A stretch of 63,190 nucleotides of DNA from an uncultured Pseudobutyrivibrio sp. (lineage in GTDB: Bacteria > Bacillota > Clostridia > Lachnospirales > Lachnospiraceae). The DNA lies in contig CAMJBT010000008.1 in NCBI GenBank assembly GCA_946403965.1, positions 1 through 63,190 of the forward strand. Direction: 5' to 3'. A program made the translations under genes and the position numbers. Each line of letters opens with the position of its first letter. Positions within the stretch are counted from its first letter, which is position 1. The notes under the pieces are model-generated. The model had not been told where the DNA came from. It searched no databases and saw nothing but the letters and a program-made list of their open reading frames with translations. This document shows, piece after piece, positions 1 to 9,520 of the stretch.

Positions 1-43
1 AATTAGAACTAGAGGTTAAGTTTGCAAACTGGAGGTCAGGATT

Positions 44-355
44 TCAATTCAGCATTGTTATTTTCTGGCTATAAAGATAATTGAAGAAGTGTCGAAGTAT
101 GAACAGTCGACCGCTTTTAGTGGAACTTGCTAAATGGGAAATACTATTAAGATATCCTGTTACATCTTTGGGTGAACATTTGGAAAATGAATAGATTTTT
201 GCGTCGCCAAGATAATTGCATAGCGTAGTAATTGTAACTCGTTTGCCCCTCAGTGTGTCTGCGGCCTTTGATTCAAACTCAGGTAATGATAGATAACTTT
301 CAATTATAGGGTTATACTCTTGATAGTGCAGTACAACTTTATTATTTTGGATCAT
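44..355 (-). pseudogene. Tyrosine recombinase fragment, N-terminal domain only
   Basis: The 103 residues look like the N-terminal SAM-like core-binding domain of XerC/phage-integrase recombinases: alpha-helical, with a typical end of the domain around HFFNYLYSQ. The catalytic domain carrying the R-H-R-Y residues is absent because the frame stops at 44, only 43 bp from the window edge. A good AGGAGG lies 7-8 bp before the ATG, so the start is real. I read it as a truncated integrase left by an old insertion. A short standalone protein cannot be excluded. Confidence 0.5.
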
Positions 356-475
356 AGAGATATCCTCCTTTCAATGAGAATATCGCCGGTATATTATGTA
401 AAGTTTAGAATATTGAAAACTCAAGAAATGCTGACAAAAAGGAAACAGCTTCACATAACAAAGCACTTTCCATAA

Positions 476-1339
476 GATGAGACGCCTGTAAATGTCATAC
501 ATGACGATCGCCCTGCCGGAAGTAAAAGTTACATGTGGGTTCATAGATCAGGTGAATTCTACAAGGACAGACAGATAGTTCTGTATGAATACCAGAAGAC
601 CCGACATCATGAACATCCTGAGAATTACTACAGGGATTACAAAGGTGTTCTGGTGACAGACGGACTTCAACAGTACCACCTGATAGAGAAAAAACTTGAA
701 GGTGTGACCAGTGCTAACTGCTGGGCCCATTCGAGACGGGATTTCTCAGATGCCCTAAAGGCAATCGGTAAAAAGAATCAGAAATCCATCAAGCATTCGG
801 TGGCTAATGAAGCTCTTGAAAGGATTGCCGAGATATACCATATCGAAGGCGCACTAAAAGAGCTCTCAGCAGAACAAAGACTCATCCACAGACAGGCAGA
901 AATAAAACCGCTTGTGGATGATTTCTTCGAATGGGCAAAACAGTGCATTACTGATGGAATTCTAACAAAAGGAAAAACTTTAGATGGCCTTAACTACTGT
1001 ATTAACCAAGAAAAATACCTCAGAGTATTCCTTGAAGATGGAGATGTCCCAATTGATAATTCTGCCAGTGAAAGATCAATAAGACCTTTCACAATAGGAA
1101 GGAAGAATTGGGAATTCATGAATACCATAAAAGGTGCTGAAGCCAGCGCACTGGTATATTCAGTCGTAGAAACAGCCAGGGCTAATAGTTTAAATGTGTA
1201 TTATTACGTTGAACATCTCCTTACAGAACTACCTAAACTCCGTGATGAAAAAGGAAATATAGATATGGCAGGTATGGATCAATTATTACCTTGGTCTGAA
1301 ACTTTACCAGAAAAATGCCGTAAACCACGCCGCAAATAA
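476..1339 (+). pseudogene. IS66-family transposase (TnpC), 5'-truncated
   Basis: The frame begins after a stop at 473-475 with DETPVNVIHDDRPAGSKSYM, the segment holding the first catalytic Asp of the IS66 DDE domain. It runs through the ANCWAHSRRDF motif and ends with the typical IS66 tail (CINQEKYLRVFLEDG, NSASERSIRPF, WEFMNTIKGAEAS). The N-terminal leucine-zipper, zinc-finger and HTH regions and the accessory genes tnpA/tnpB are missing, so the copy cannot move itself. An internal ATG at 533 gives a 268-residue open frame, but that is not the native start. The right end of the element is kept downstream. Confidence 0.85.
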
Positions 1340-1357
1340 AACTGCGGCGTTTATTTT
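1327..1357 (+). terminator. Terminator after IS66 transposase
   Basis: Perfect 8-bp stem ACGCCGCA/TGCGGCGT (1327-1334 and 1343-1350), 8-nt loop, then a T-rich run. It overlaps the last codons of the transposase fragment. Confidence 0.6.
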
Positions 1358-1363
1358 GGGGAT

Positions 1364-1384
1364 GGCGGATTATTTGACGCTTAC
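1364..1384. repeat. IS66 right terminal inverted repeat
   Basis: Read outward-in, the sequence begins GTAAGCGTCAAATAATCC. IS66-family ends characteristically start with GTAA. It sits 25 bp after the transposase stop, where the right end is expected. No left end is seen upstream, which agrees with a truncated copy. Confidence 0.6.
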
Positions 1385-1452
1385 AAGGGACGAGGTACTC
1401 ATGGTTTACCGTTTACATTTCTTCGTTCTAGTGGTAACGACAGGAATTTCCT

Positions 1453-1507
1453 TGATAAAAAATACCACTCCTTCTCCTACTAAAAAAATGGAATAAAAGA
1501 GTGGTAT
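1453..1507 (-). terminator. Terminator of the defence-like operon
   Basis: A 9-bp perfect inverted repeat ATACCACTC/GAGTGGTAT (1462-1470 and 1499-1507) with a 28-nt loop, followed on the minus strand by TTTTTTATC. It lies 10 bp after the stop of the last gene of the 9188-to-1518 operon. The long loop is unusual. Confidence 0.5.
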
Positions 1508-1517
1508 ATCTTCTTCA

Positions 1518-2078
1518 TTACATCAAGCTCTTTCCACTGCCCCATGCATCGCCAACCTTCTGTCCAACTACATGGTATGCATTATTAAATGGATCAAAAG
1601 TGATAGGCTTAACCTTGCTAACATCTACTTTGCCATCTGTAAGAACTGATTCATCAACACTTACATTAACAATCTCCCCCTTTAAGATACAACTGTCGTG
1701 GTCAAAGCTCTTTACCCTACATTCCAAGCAAACAGCAAGTTCATTGATAATAGGTGCATTTACATAAGAACTCTTTGTAGCAGTAAATCCAGCTTTGGCA
1801 AACTTGTCTTCATCTTTATTTCCTGATGCAATACCTACATAATCACATGCTGCCACATGATCTGCGTCGGCCATACTGATTGTAAAAGCTCCAGTCTTCT
1901 CAAAATTCTTGCATGTCTTGTGTCCTACAGACAAACAAATAGAAACCTCATTAGATTCACTAATACCGCCCCAAGCTGCATTCATAGCATTAGGAACACC
2001 ATTCTCATCGTAAGTTGCAATAATCCATACTGGCTGTGGATAACTCAATGGCTTCGCTCCAAAATCTTTTCTACCCAT
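1518..2078 (-). CDS. Flavin reductase family protein (FMN-binding split barrel)
   Basis: Flavoredoxin-like NAD(P)H:FMN reductase domain over nearly the whole 186 residues. Characteristic stretches are IIATYDENGVPNAMNAAWGG near the start, then SICLSVGHKTCKNFEKTGAF and KSFDHDSCILKGEIV. The protein should bind FMN and act in the cytoplasm. The start is the ATG at 2078, placed 8 bp after GAGGG; an ATG five codons earlier has no ribosome site. It follows the NUDIX gene by 39 bp, so it is probably the last gene of the nuclease-helicase operon, or has simply been carried along. The exact substrate is unknown. Confidence 0.85.
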   Translation of the reverse strand: MGRKDFGAKPLSYPQPVWIIATYDENGVPNAMNAAWGGISESNEVSICLSVGHKTCKNFEKTGAFTISMADADHVAACDYVGIASGNKDEDKFAKAGFTATKSSYVNAPIINELAVCLECRVKSFDHDSCILKGEIVNVSVDESVLTDGKVDVSKVKPITFDPFNNAYHVVGQKVGDAWGSGKSLM

Positions 2079-2117
2079 AGTTGTAACCCTCATCTTTTTT
2101 TATTAACGTTATATCGT

Positions 2118-2525
2118 TTACAACTCATTCATATCCGCCTTAATCTTATCAATAAGTGTAATATCTGCTGGTAACCAATCTACATCATCAATAGTATCCG
2201 TAGTTAACCACTTAGCAGCCTCAGCTTCTTTCAATTCCAAATGTCCTTCCTTCACTTCACAATAGAAGCAATCCATTGAAAGATGAAATGTAGGATAATC
2301 ATACTCGATAGTATCGATAAATGGACCTACTTCTATAAGAGTATCAAGCTCTTCCTGTATTTCTCTTACAAGAGCTTGCTCAGAAGTTTCCCCTTCCTCC
2401 ACTTTGCCACCAGGAAACTCCCAGCCTCCTTTTAAGTCGCCATATCCTCTTGCGGTTGCAAAAATCTTATTTTTTTCTTCTATAGAATCACAAATTACAG
2501 CTGCAACAACTTTTACTGTTTTCAT
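2118..2525 (-). CDS. NUDIX hydrolase, MutT/NudG type (d)NTP pyrophosphohydrolase
   Basis: 135 residues with a full NUDIX box (GGKVEEGETSEQALVREIQEELD: G-x5-E-x7-RE-x2-EE) around residues 40-62. The preceding WEFPGGK is typical of MutT/NudG enzymes that hydrolyse oxidised or modified nucleoside triphosphates to the monophosphate and pyrophosphate. It lies 17 bp downstream of the PLD-helicase-DUF3427 gene, in the same direction. It is the third nucleotide pyrophosphohydrolase of this operon, next to two MazG-type enzymes, suggesting the operon acts on the nucleotide pool. Family call is firm; the substrate is inferred. Confidence 0.85.
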   Translation of the reverse strand: MKTVKVVAAVICDSIEEKNKIFATARGYGDLKGGWEFPGGKVEEGETSEQALVREIQEELDTLIEVGPFIDTIEYDYPTFHLSMDCFYCEVKEGHLELKEAEAAKWLTTDTIDDVDWLPADITLIDKIKADMNEL

Positions 2526-2542
2526 AATTGATTTCTCCCTTC

Positions 2543-5518
2543 CTATGCATTACGTAAATATTCATATATATCTTCTCTAACAGGCTTATCTAAGCGCCAT
2601 TCAATCTCCACAGCAGTTTTATCAGTATTTGCCATAACAAATTCTTTTGCATGGCCTGTTGGTTTCATTCTACCTAAATAATAAAACTCCTTTGAGATTT
2701 TATCATCTTTATTCTTTCTTACGAATAATTCAACATTAACTCCGAGCTGCTCACAATTTAAAAATGTCATAACATCATTAGATGTCAATTTTCTTCTCGC
2801 TTTTGAAATTGCAATTAAAGTCTGATTACTAGTAAATCTATCTTCATATTTAGTAGTATCACTGATATCATCAGATTTTTCATAATTTATAAAGACAGGA
2901 AACGTCTTTGTGCGAGCATCATATTTATATCCACCAATATTAGTAGGCACTTCATTTTTCTCCCAGTTTAAAAGCCTACATACATCCTCATATGTATACT
3001 TCTTATATAAAACCAAGTCTGTCGTCTCATATGAATCACTATAGTTCTGTTTGTATCGACCTATACCAAAATCAATCAGCTCTTGAACAATATTGTAGAA
3101 TTTATCATTCTTAAGCATCGCAAAAAACGCATTGGCTGGAATATAATCATTGCTATCCTTCTCAATAAAAACACAAGAGGCGTATGTATCTTTACTTGAC
3201 CCAGCTGCAAACTGATTTGTCATCACATTTACAATATTCTCCCGTTGATTATCATCCATGATTTTTGAATATTCATTTTCTAAATCTTTAGATAAAGCTG
3301 CCAAAAGTCCGATTTTGGAAAAGCCTTTTGAATAGACAAGTATTCTCTTCAAAAGTTGCAATTCATGAATGCGCTTTCCATTGGCAAGTTTTATCGATAT
3401 AAATTCAACCATCTTCTCTTCCTTGTCTGATAGTCGAACCTTATAATCTTTCTCATACTTAACTAAAAATTTATAATATGATCCCAAACTTTTATTATCG
3501 AATATACGTAGTACATCCATCTCTCCATACTCATCAAACTCTGAAAGTTTTGGAATTCTTCCAAGCTTATTTTTAAGATTTATATAGTTTTCCTTTATCA
3601 GTTTGAGATCACTAAAATTAGCATTATCGATAGAAGAAAAGATTTTTTTCCTACTAATCTCATCAAAATGGACAGTTGATGCCCCAGGTATTACACGCAT
3701 ACCTTCAAGTATGAATCGTCTGATATTATCCTTGTTGTATGTTCTATCTCCAGAGAGAGCAATTGGAATCATAAAGTTATTATTATAATTGCCAATAAAG
3801 TCAAGTATCACAACATATTCTTTACCTTCAGCCTTTCGAAGTCCTCTTCCTAACTGCTGTATAAACACAATAGGTGATTGTGTAGGACGTAGCATAATAA
3901 CTTGGTTTACCTCTACAATATCAACACCTTCATTTAATATTTCAACAGAGAATATATAGTCCAGCGATTCAATACCATCTTCATTCTCATCCATCGCTAA
4001 TCTTTCAAAAGCATCTGCTCTTTTCTTCTCATCGGCACTTCCATTTAAAGCAATTGTTCTGAACTTCCTTCCTGTCGCAGGATTAATAGTCTTATTAAAC
4101 ATTTCAGACAAAACTTCTGATTCTCTTATACTGCTACAAAAGATAAGTCCCTTGACACGTTCTCCGCTGTATCCAAAATAGTTAGCTTGAGCAACTATGT
4201 GTTTAACTCTTTCAGCTGAAGTAAGCATAGAAAAACTAATCTTATCTGATACTTCATCAGTATCTATATAAAGATCATTGATTCCAAAATAATGGAACGG
4301 ACATAGTAAATCCTCTTCCATAGCCTGCTGTAGTCTAATCTCATAAGCAATTTGATGATTAAATATTTCATAAACATTTCTACCCTCGATATTATCGTCT
4401 CTTTTATCAGGAGTAGCAGTCATACCAAGCCAAAGCTGTGGTTTGAAATGTTTCATTATCTTCTGATAAGTATCCGCTGGAACATGATGAGCTTCATCAA
4501 GTACTATGCAGTCAAAATGGTCAGCATCAAATTTGCATAAATGTTCATCACGACTCAATGTTTGAACTGTAGCAAATATATAATCCTTATCGTATTCATC
4601 ATTACCAGCTCCAACTAAGCCCATACTAATCTTCTTATCAAATACTCGCTCGTAAGACTTTTTTGTCTGTCTAGCCAATTGGCCTCTATGAACTAAAAAG
4701 AGAACTCTTTTAAACCCAAGTTCACGCATAGCAAAAGCTGAAGCATATGTTTTTCCAGTTCCCGTTGCTGATATTAGAAGTGCTCTGTTCTCTCCTGCAT
4801 CAACTATTTTTTTTAGATTTGTTATAAATCCAACCTGCATACTATTGGGTTTTAGATTGTATTTTTCAAATTCAACAGTATCATCTTGCTTAGCCGTTTC
4901 ACGCTGTTTCTTTATAATTTCATACTTAATCTTATAATTCTCATAAAACTCATCAAAATCCAAAGCATACTTTGAATTCCATAAATCAGAATACTCATTA
5001 AGAATCTCAACAGCCTCTTCTCCATCTGTAGTAGAAACTATCTTTGTATTCCACTCTTTATTATGAGTAAGAGCAGCACTTGTAATATTTGAGCTACCAA
5101 TTATAATTCTATAAATCTCGTCCTTCTTAAAAATATATCCTTTAGTATGAAAGCCTTCCTGCGCAGCCTCCACATCATACATTTTAAGTTTTATGTTCTT
5201 CAATTCATTAAGTTTCTTTAATGCTTTTGGATCACTAAAATTTAAATAATTAGTAGTGAGTATTTCTCCGGGAATTTGCTTGAGCTCAAGTTCTTGAAGT
5301 GTTTGCAATAAAGGTGTAATTCCACCCATAGTTATAAAAGCAACACTAATCTGAAATTTATCACATTTTAAAAGCTCATCTTCAATTGATGAAAGAACTT
5401 TCTTTCCTTCTTTGTAATTATTAGAAATAAACTGAGGTCTATATTTGATTTCAGATGCAACCGAACCATTAATATAGGCTGTTTCAAAACCTCTTTTTAG
5501 TTCTTCAATCTTTGACAT
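2543..5518 (-). CDS. PLD-like nuclease / SF2 helicase / DUF3427 protein
   Basis: About 991 residues with three parts. A phospholipase-D-like domain sits near residues 60-170 with an HTKGYIFKKD (H-x-K-x-D) motif and GSSN. A superfamily 2 helicase follows with Walker A ATGTGKT (about residue 251), the DEAHH box, a MTATPDKRDD motif and a C-terminal RecA domain ending QQLGRGLRK. The last 300 residues look like DUF3427. It likely translocates on or unwinds nucleic acid and cuts it. The start is the ATG at 5518, 8 bp after AAAGGGAGT; an in-frame upstream extension overlaps the spacer and lacks a ribosome site. It lies 19 bp after the HNH gene. Similar proteins are often found in defence islands. 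Confidence 0.85.
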   Translation of the reverse strand: MSKIEELKRGFETAYINGSVASEIKYRPQFISNNYKEGKKVLSSIEDELLKCDKFQISVAFITMGGITPLLQTLQELELKQIPGEILTTNYLNFSDPKALKKLNELKNIKLKMYDVEAAQEGFHTKGYIFKKDEIYRIIIGSSNITSAALTHNKEWNTKIVSTTDGEEAVEILNEYSDLWNSKYALDFDEFYENYKIKYEIIKKQRETAKQDDTVEFEKYNLKPNSMQVGFITNLKKIVDAGENRALLISATGTGKTYASAFAMRELGFKRVLFLVHRGQLARQTKKSYERVFDKKISMGLVGAGNDEYDKDYIFATVQTLSRDEHLCKFDADHFDCIVLDEAHHVPADTYQKIMKHFKPQLWLGMTATPDKRDDNIEGRNVYEIFNHQIAYEIRLQQAMEEDLLCPFHYFGINDLYIDTDEVSDKISFSMLTSAERVKHIVAQANYFGYSGERVKGLIFCSSIRESEVLSEMFNKTINPATGRKFRTIALNGSADEKKRADAFERLAMDENEDGIESLDYIFSVEILNEGVDIVEVNQVIMLRPTQSPIVFIQQLGRGLRKAEGKEYVVILDFIGNYNNNFMIPIALSGDRTYNKDNIRRFILEGMRVIPGASTVHFDEISRKKIFSSIDNANFSDLKLIKENYINLKNKLGRIPKLSEFDEYGEMDVLRIFDNKSLGSYYKFLVKYEKDYKVRLSDKEEKMVEFISIKLANGKRIHELQLLKRILVYSKGFSKIGLLAALSKDLENEYSKIMDDNQRENIVNVMTNQFAAGSSKDTYASCVFIEKDSNDYIPANAFFAMLKNDKFYNIVQELIDFGIGRYKQNYSDSYETTDLVLYKKYTYEDVCRLLNWEKNEVPTNIGGYKYDARTKTFPVFINYEKSDDISDTTKYEDRFTSNQTLIAISKARRKLTSNDVMTFLNCEQLGVNVELFVRKNKDDKISKEFYYLGRMKPTGHAKEFVMANTDKTAVEIEWRLDKPVREDIYEYLRNA

Positions 5519-5537
5519 TTTAATACTCCCTTTACAA

Positions 5538-6689
5538 TTACCACACCAAATATCCCTGTCTCCTAGCACTCTCATAAACAGGTAGCATATTCTTCTCTAA
5601 AATATTATAAAACTCGTCTTTAGTATTTCCTCGTCGATATAAATCCTGATTAGCCCAAAGCGAATGTAAATTATCCTTGTAACACTTTTCAAAGCTATTT
5701 CGTATATGAGGATTACTATTATCATTTATCATGCCATAAAGAATAAATTGGTTATTTGCGAACTTGCCGAAAAATCTATTCCAATCTGGCAACTTATTGC
5801 TCTTTGATGAGTTCAGTGAAGAGTCCATTGGCATCAAATTCCAAAGTTCATCATTCATGACAAACGACCACGGAATAAAATGATCTATATCATATCTACC
5901 TTTTTCTATTGGTGTATCTTTAAAGACATCTATTATAGATCTCTGTTCTAAGATTAGCTCCCACAAATCCCGTACATGATTAAGCTTACGCATTTTTTCA
6001 TCCATAGGCGCCAGTTTATAAACTAGACTAGGTACATCAGGATTATTGCTTTGAAGCCATTTTACCTTTTCAAATTGAATCCACCCCAATATTGAAACTG
6101 TATTATCCTTAATTAGTTTTATCCATTCAGTGTTAAACTTTACTTCTCTTTTTAAACCAACGGCATCACCAAAAACATAAGGTAAAGGAGACTGTTCATT
6201 CAGCAATAATGCATATTTTATAAGAGTCCCTGTCCTACCCCAATCTACATTTTGCTTTGAATTATCAAAGAACCCTGACAGTGCTCTATATGGAACATTT
6301 CTTGTCAATCTATTTTTATAATCTCGAAGTTCGCTATCGTATTTACGAATCTCATTTTTTATACTATCTGAATCTGCGTCCGCTCTTAAACCACTTAACG
6401 TTTGTAGTTTTATTACAGCAAGCTCAAGCGCATCTCTTGGCTCACCAAGTAAAAAAACACTTAAATGAACATGAAACTCTAAAACTGTATACCAGGCGTT
6501 GCAAATCATTTCATCAATAATGTCATTAAAAGAGGACTCTACAACATCCCTTGAAATCATCTTTACAATTGCTTCAAGCCAATAAAACTTATAACAATAA
6601 GAAGGGTCTTTTAGCATTTGTGAAAACCCTTCTACATCCAAATTATTATAATATTTACCATCAATATTAAGTCTCAGCTCATTATTCAT
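5538..6689 (-). CDS. HNH endonuclease domain protein
   Basis: 383 residues. The C-terminal third carries an HNH signature: YDIDHFIPWSFVMNDELWNL followed by MPMDSSLNSSKSNKLPDW, i.e. the D-H pair, the central Asn and the N/K-rich end. The N-terminal 250 residues are mostly helical and I do not recognise them; they may be a sensor or a DNA-contact region. The start codon overlaps the stop of the MazG-like gene by one base (TAATG), which implies translational coupling. The gene feeds into the PLD-helicase 19 bp later. A nuclease role is inferred from the motif and the neighbours. Confidence 0.75.
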   Translation of the reverse strand: MNNELRLNIDGKYYNNLDVEGFSQMLKDPSYCYKFYWLEAIVKMISRDVVESSFNDIIDEMICNAWYTVLEFHVHLSVFLLGEPRDALELAVIKLQTLSGLRADADSDSIKNEIRKYDSELRDYKNRLTRNVPYRALSGFFDNSKQNVDWGRTGTLIKYALLLNEQSPLPYVFGDAVGLKREVKFNTEWIKLIKDNTVSILGWIQFEKVKWLQSNNPDVPSLVYKLAPMDEKMRKLNHVRDLWELILEQRSIIDVFKDTPIEKGRYDIDHFIPWSFVMNDELWNLMPMDSSLNSSKSNKLPDWNRFFGKFANNQFILYGMINDNSNPHIRNSFEKCYKDNLHSLWANQDLYRRGNTKDEFYNILEKNMLPVYESARRQGYLVW

Positions 6690-6988
6690 TATTTATTGCC
6701 TTCCCAAAATATGCGCTTCTTAAAACCACCCCGAGAATCTTCCTTTTTTTGTTTAACTTCCATTAATTGTTCTACTGAATATCCCCTAGCTTCGCAGATT
6801 GCAAACAAAACTTCCAGTACATCCGCCATCTCTTCAATTGATTTATCACTTTGATATTCAGCGACTTCTTCCTCAAGCTTGATATCTAATGCATTAAGAT
6901 ATTCTTCTTCTGAAAGAATTCTTGTTACAGGGACTTTTCCATCTGCTTCAATAATCTCAGGTATTCTATCTCTTACAAGCTTCCCCAT
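6689..6988 (-). CDS. MazG-like phosphoribosyl-ATP-pyrophosphohydrolase-type NTP hydrolase
   Basis: About 99 residues starting MGKLVRDRIPEII, the typical opening of the small MazG-like/HisE-like house-cleaning family. The metal-binding pair is visible as LEEEVAEY and EEMADVLE. Such enzymes cleave NTPs or dNTPs to monophosphate and PPi. The start is ATG 6988, preceded by AGGTG that overlaps the TAG of the gene before it; a GTG three codons earlier is also possible. Its stop overlaps the start of the HNH gene. It is short next to full MazG (about 260 residues) but normal for this subfamily. Confidence 0.8.
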   Translation of the reverse strand: MGKLVRDRIPEIIEADGKVPVTRILSEEEYLNALDIKLEEEVAEYQSDKSIEEMADVLEVLFAICEARGYSVEQLMEVKQKKEDSRGGFKKRIFWEGNK

Positions 6989-6997
6989 AGTTTTCAC

Positions 6998-7318
6998 CTA
7001 CAATTCATTATATTTTGCACTGCTCCCCTTAGCCTTCTCAACTGGATACTTAGCCTCATTCTGATCCATCTTTTTATTAATAATCTCGTCAGGATCAACG
7101 CCAAGCTTATCTGCAAGGTTTTGGCAGTAAACCATAACATCAGCTAGCTCTTCTTTTACATGTTCAACATCATACTTATCATCATCCCATTGGAAACACT
7201 CAAGTAATTCTGCAGCTTCTATTACTATAGATTTCGCCAAATGCACTGGTGCATGAAATTGATCCCAATCTCTATCCTCAGTAAATTTACGAATTCTTTG
7301 TATAGTCTCATTAGTCAT
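6998..7318 (-). CDS. MazG-like nucleotide pyrophosphohydrolase (dCTPase/RS21-C6 type)
   Basis: 106 residues. The motif pair EAAELLECFQW and EELADVMVYCQNLAD is the four-helix all-alpha NTP pyrophosphohydrolase signature (E-x2-E ... E-x2-D), and DWDQFHAPVHLAKSI at the N-terminus fits the RS21-C6/dCTPase-like branch. It likely hydrolyses non-canonical or excess (d)NTPs. Its ATG overlaps the end of the DUF2075 gene by 8 bases (ATGACTAA), so translation is coupled. Two different MazG-like proteins side by side with nuclease-helicases is the unusual point of this operon. Confidence 0.85.
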   Translation of the reverse strand: MTNETIQRIRKFTEDRDWDQFHAPVHLAKSIVIEAAELLECFQWDDDKYDVEHVKEELADVMVYCQNLADKLGVDPDEIINKKMDQNEAKYPVEKAKGSSAKYNEL

Positions 7319-9188
7319 GCTTAACTTCCAACCTTTTCTTTAAATATTCTTCCATATTCTTATCAGTACAATATATATAGCAGCCCTTCATTCCTCGAGT
7401 AAGCAGTGTTCTATAGGTATTTTTTATTATCTCATCTGCCCTCTCATTTGCTAAATACGGGTTTTCTTTGAACAGTTTCTTAATGCCCTTTAATGATTGG
7501 TCTGTCTTGGCTCTGCGTGTAAAATCAGTAACGACTTTTCCGTTTTCATATCGCATATCGTCACCTATTATAACTCCCACATAATCAAACTCCAGGCCCT
7601 GTGCCGTGTGTATACATCCCACTTCATTAACTGATGTCTCACTCACTGCAAAAGGCTCCCCACTACCAAGATTCCAGCTCATCTCAAAATTACCGATTTT
7701 AATATCGTGATAATCAGTATTGTTCTGCTCTGCCTTTAGCCATTCCCAACAATATCCTGCCAGTACTCGAGCACGATTTGCCATCTTATTCTTATCCTTA
7801 ACCAGCTGCCACATTTCAACTGGCGAATCCATAATTCTTATATCATAATCAATGCCCTCGAGGTCGTAATTTGCCGTCTTTCTAATATCTAAAACATCAT
7901 CTAGCCATGCTAAATATCCGTCAGAACCATTGCATCTAAATTGAGACTGCAATTCAAGATATGATACCTCTGATTCCTCTTCGCGAGCCCATTTTTCGAT
8001 TTCCTCAACTGAGCCGATATCATCCATTGTCACTCGTTGGCTTTCATCAATAAAGAAGACACTGCAATACGATGAATGTATAATCTCCTTTATCTGGTTT
8101 TCTCCCTTATTATGAAACATACCAGATTTTTCATTCAGTCTGTGTGCTTCATCAACCAGAAGAGTATGAGCAACGTTCAAACCAGTTTCTGTATATGTTC
8201 CAGAACCTTTGAACATATTATCAACAGAGCTTTTTTTCATAAGTCCCTTTAGCTTCTGCAGATATACTTGACGTGGCGCACTGTTTTTAGAAACATATTG
8301 TACCATCTGGTCTCTTGCGGTAAGCTCCGCCAAAAGATTTATTGCTATGACAGATTTCCCTGTACCTGGGCCACCTTTAACAACTATAGTTCGCTTCTTA
8401 TAATCTTGCTGACACAATAAGGAAAGTCGAAGTATCTCTTCATATGCAACCTTCTGTTCGTCAATCATTATAAACTCTTTATTCCCCTTCAACATTGATG
8501 CAATAGCATTCTGGAGGCTTTTTGAAGGACGAATCTTTCCATGATCCACAAGATACAAAATATCTTTCTTATCACCATGAACAATTGATTGCTTTATAAA
8601 CTTCCGCAAATCAAAAGCATGCCCCTTTGTAAAAACTGGCGCATCTTCCAAATAATCTTTATATTGTGGTGAATCAATAGGGTCATTCTTCTGACGAACA
8701 TAATTATGTAAGCATGCGCAAGGATGTAGCTTAACTCTCCTATCCTGCACTGATGCATTATAATCATTGATTAACTGCGCATAACTCCATGCTTGATATG
8801 ATGGATGTACTACCTTTCTGACTGCACCGCCAGTATATGTTTCAACTAATGCATCAACGCCATCTACAGCTTTTAGCTCATCCCACTGCTTAAGCTCAAC
8901 TATAATCATATTTGGTTCATTTGATTCATTGTATCCAGAAATAATAAAATCAACACGTTTTGATGTCTGCGGAATGTTAAACTCTATTGCAACACCTGAA
9001 TCATTAGGAATCTCATCATCATTAAGAACTTTGTACATGTAATTCAGTGAATTTTCCCAAGATCTAAATTCAGCTTTAGGTGTATGCCGCCCCATCTTAG
9101 AAAGAATATTCGCTTCAATTTCAAGAGCTATTGAATCATTCTCACAGCTTTTAAGAAAGTCTGTCTTAAATCCATCATAAACAATCAT
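7311..9188 (-). CDS. PD-(D/E)XK nuclease fused to DUF2075 (Schlafen-3-like) helicase
   Basis: 625 residues, first gene of the operon. The N-terminus shows a PD-(D/E)XK nuclease: D80 in KRVDFIISG, E98-x-K100 in IIVELKQW, then Q132-x3-Y136. A P-loop helicase domain of the DUF2075 group follows, with Walker A KGGPGTGKSV near 271-280, LLVDEAHRLNE, FFIDESQRV and late motifs (IHTAQGLEFDYVGVIIG, YRTLLTRGMKG) resembling UvrD-like helicases. AGGGG lies 10 bp before the ATG. A TATAAT is seen at 9263-9268 but no good -35. Domain calls are firm; a defence role is inferred from the operon. Confidence 0.85.
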   Translation of the reverse strand: MIVYDGFKTDFLKSCENDSIALEIEANILSKMGRHTPKAEFRSWENSLNYMYKVLNDDEIPNDSGVAIEFNIPQTSKRVDFIISGYNESNEPNMIIVELKQWDELKAVDGVDALVETYTGGAVRKVVHPSYQAWSYAQLINDYNASVQDRRVKLHPCACLHNYVRQKNDPIDSPQYKDYLEDAPVFTKGHAFDLRKFIKQSIVHGDKKDILYLVDHGKIRPSKSLQNAIASMLKGNKEFIMIDEQKVAYEEILRLSLLCQQDYKKRTIVVKGGPGTGKSVIAINLLAELTARDQMVQYVSKNSAPRQVYLQKLKGLMKKSSVDNMFKGSGTYTETGLNVAHTLLVDEAHRLNEKSGMFHNKGENQIKEIIHSSYCSVFFIDESQRVTMDDIGSVEEIEKWAREEESEVSYLELQSQFRCNGSDGYLAWLDDVLDIRKTANYDLEGIDYDIRIMDSPVEMWQLVKDKNKMANRARVLAGYCWEWLKAEQNNTDYHDIKIGNFEMSWNLGSGEPFAVSETSVNEVGCIHTAQGLEFDYVGVIIGDDMRYENGKVVTDFTRRAKTDQSLKGIKKLFKENPYLANERADEIIKNTYRTLLTRGMKGCYIYCTDKNMEEYLKKRLEVKHD

Positions 9189-9380
9189 TATAAAATGCCC
9201 CTATATCAAGTAATATCGTATATACAATAACCTCTTTTTTACTCAAAACTACAACTGCTAAAATTATAACACATTATATGATGATTAAAGTTATTTGTAT
9301 GCAAAATGCTTAGCCTACTAAAACTCTCCGCGGTTTATCGGACAGCTCAAAACCACTATTTTGTTGAATTTTCTGTTTAT

Positions 9381-9413
9381 AAAAAATGCACCTAATCAAA
9401 ATGATTAGATGCA
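9381..9413 (-). terminator. Rho-independent terminator
   Basis: Stem TGCACCTAATC/GATTAGATGCA (9387-9397 and 9403-9413, one mismatch) with T6 on the minus strand. It ends transcription from the small gene at 9521-9754 and separates that locus from the nuclease-helicase operon. Apart from this and one weak promoter hexamer I see nothing in 9189-9520. Confidence 0.7.
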
Positions 9414-9520
9414 TTATAATATGAAACAATATATGTAGTGCATGTGCCCTATGCGTTATTCATCTCTTCTATGAACTCACCTTTAAATTCGAATGTAAAG
9501 ATACTCATAACTTTTTTATC

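Noticed and set aside
1-1384. Complete IS element
   Set aside because: Only the right end and the 3' part of the transposase are present; the integrase fragment upstream belongs to a different element.
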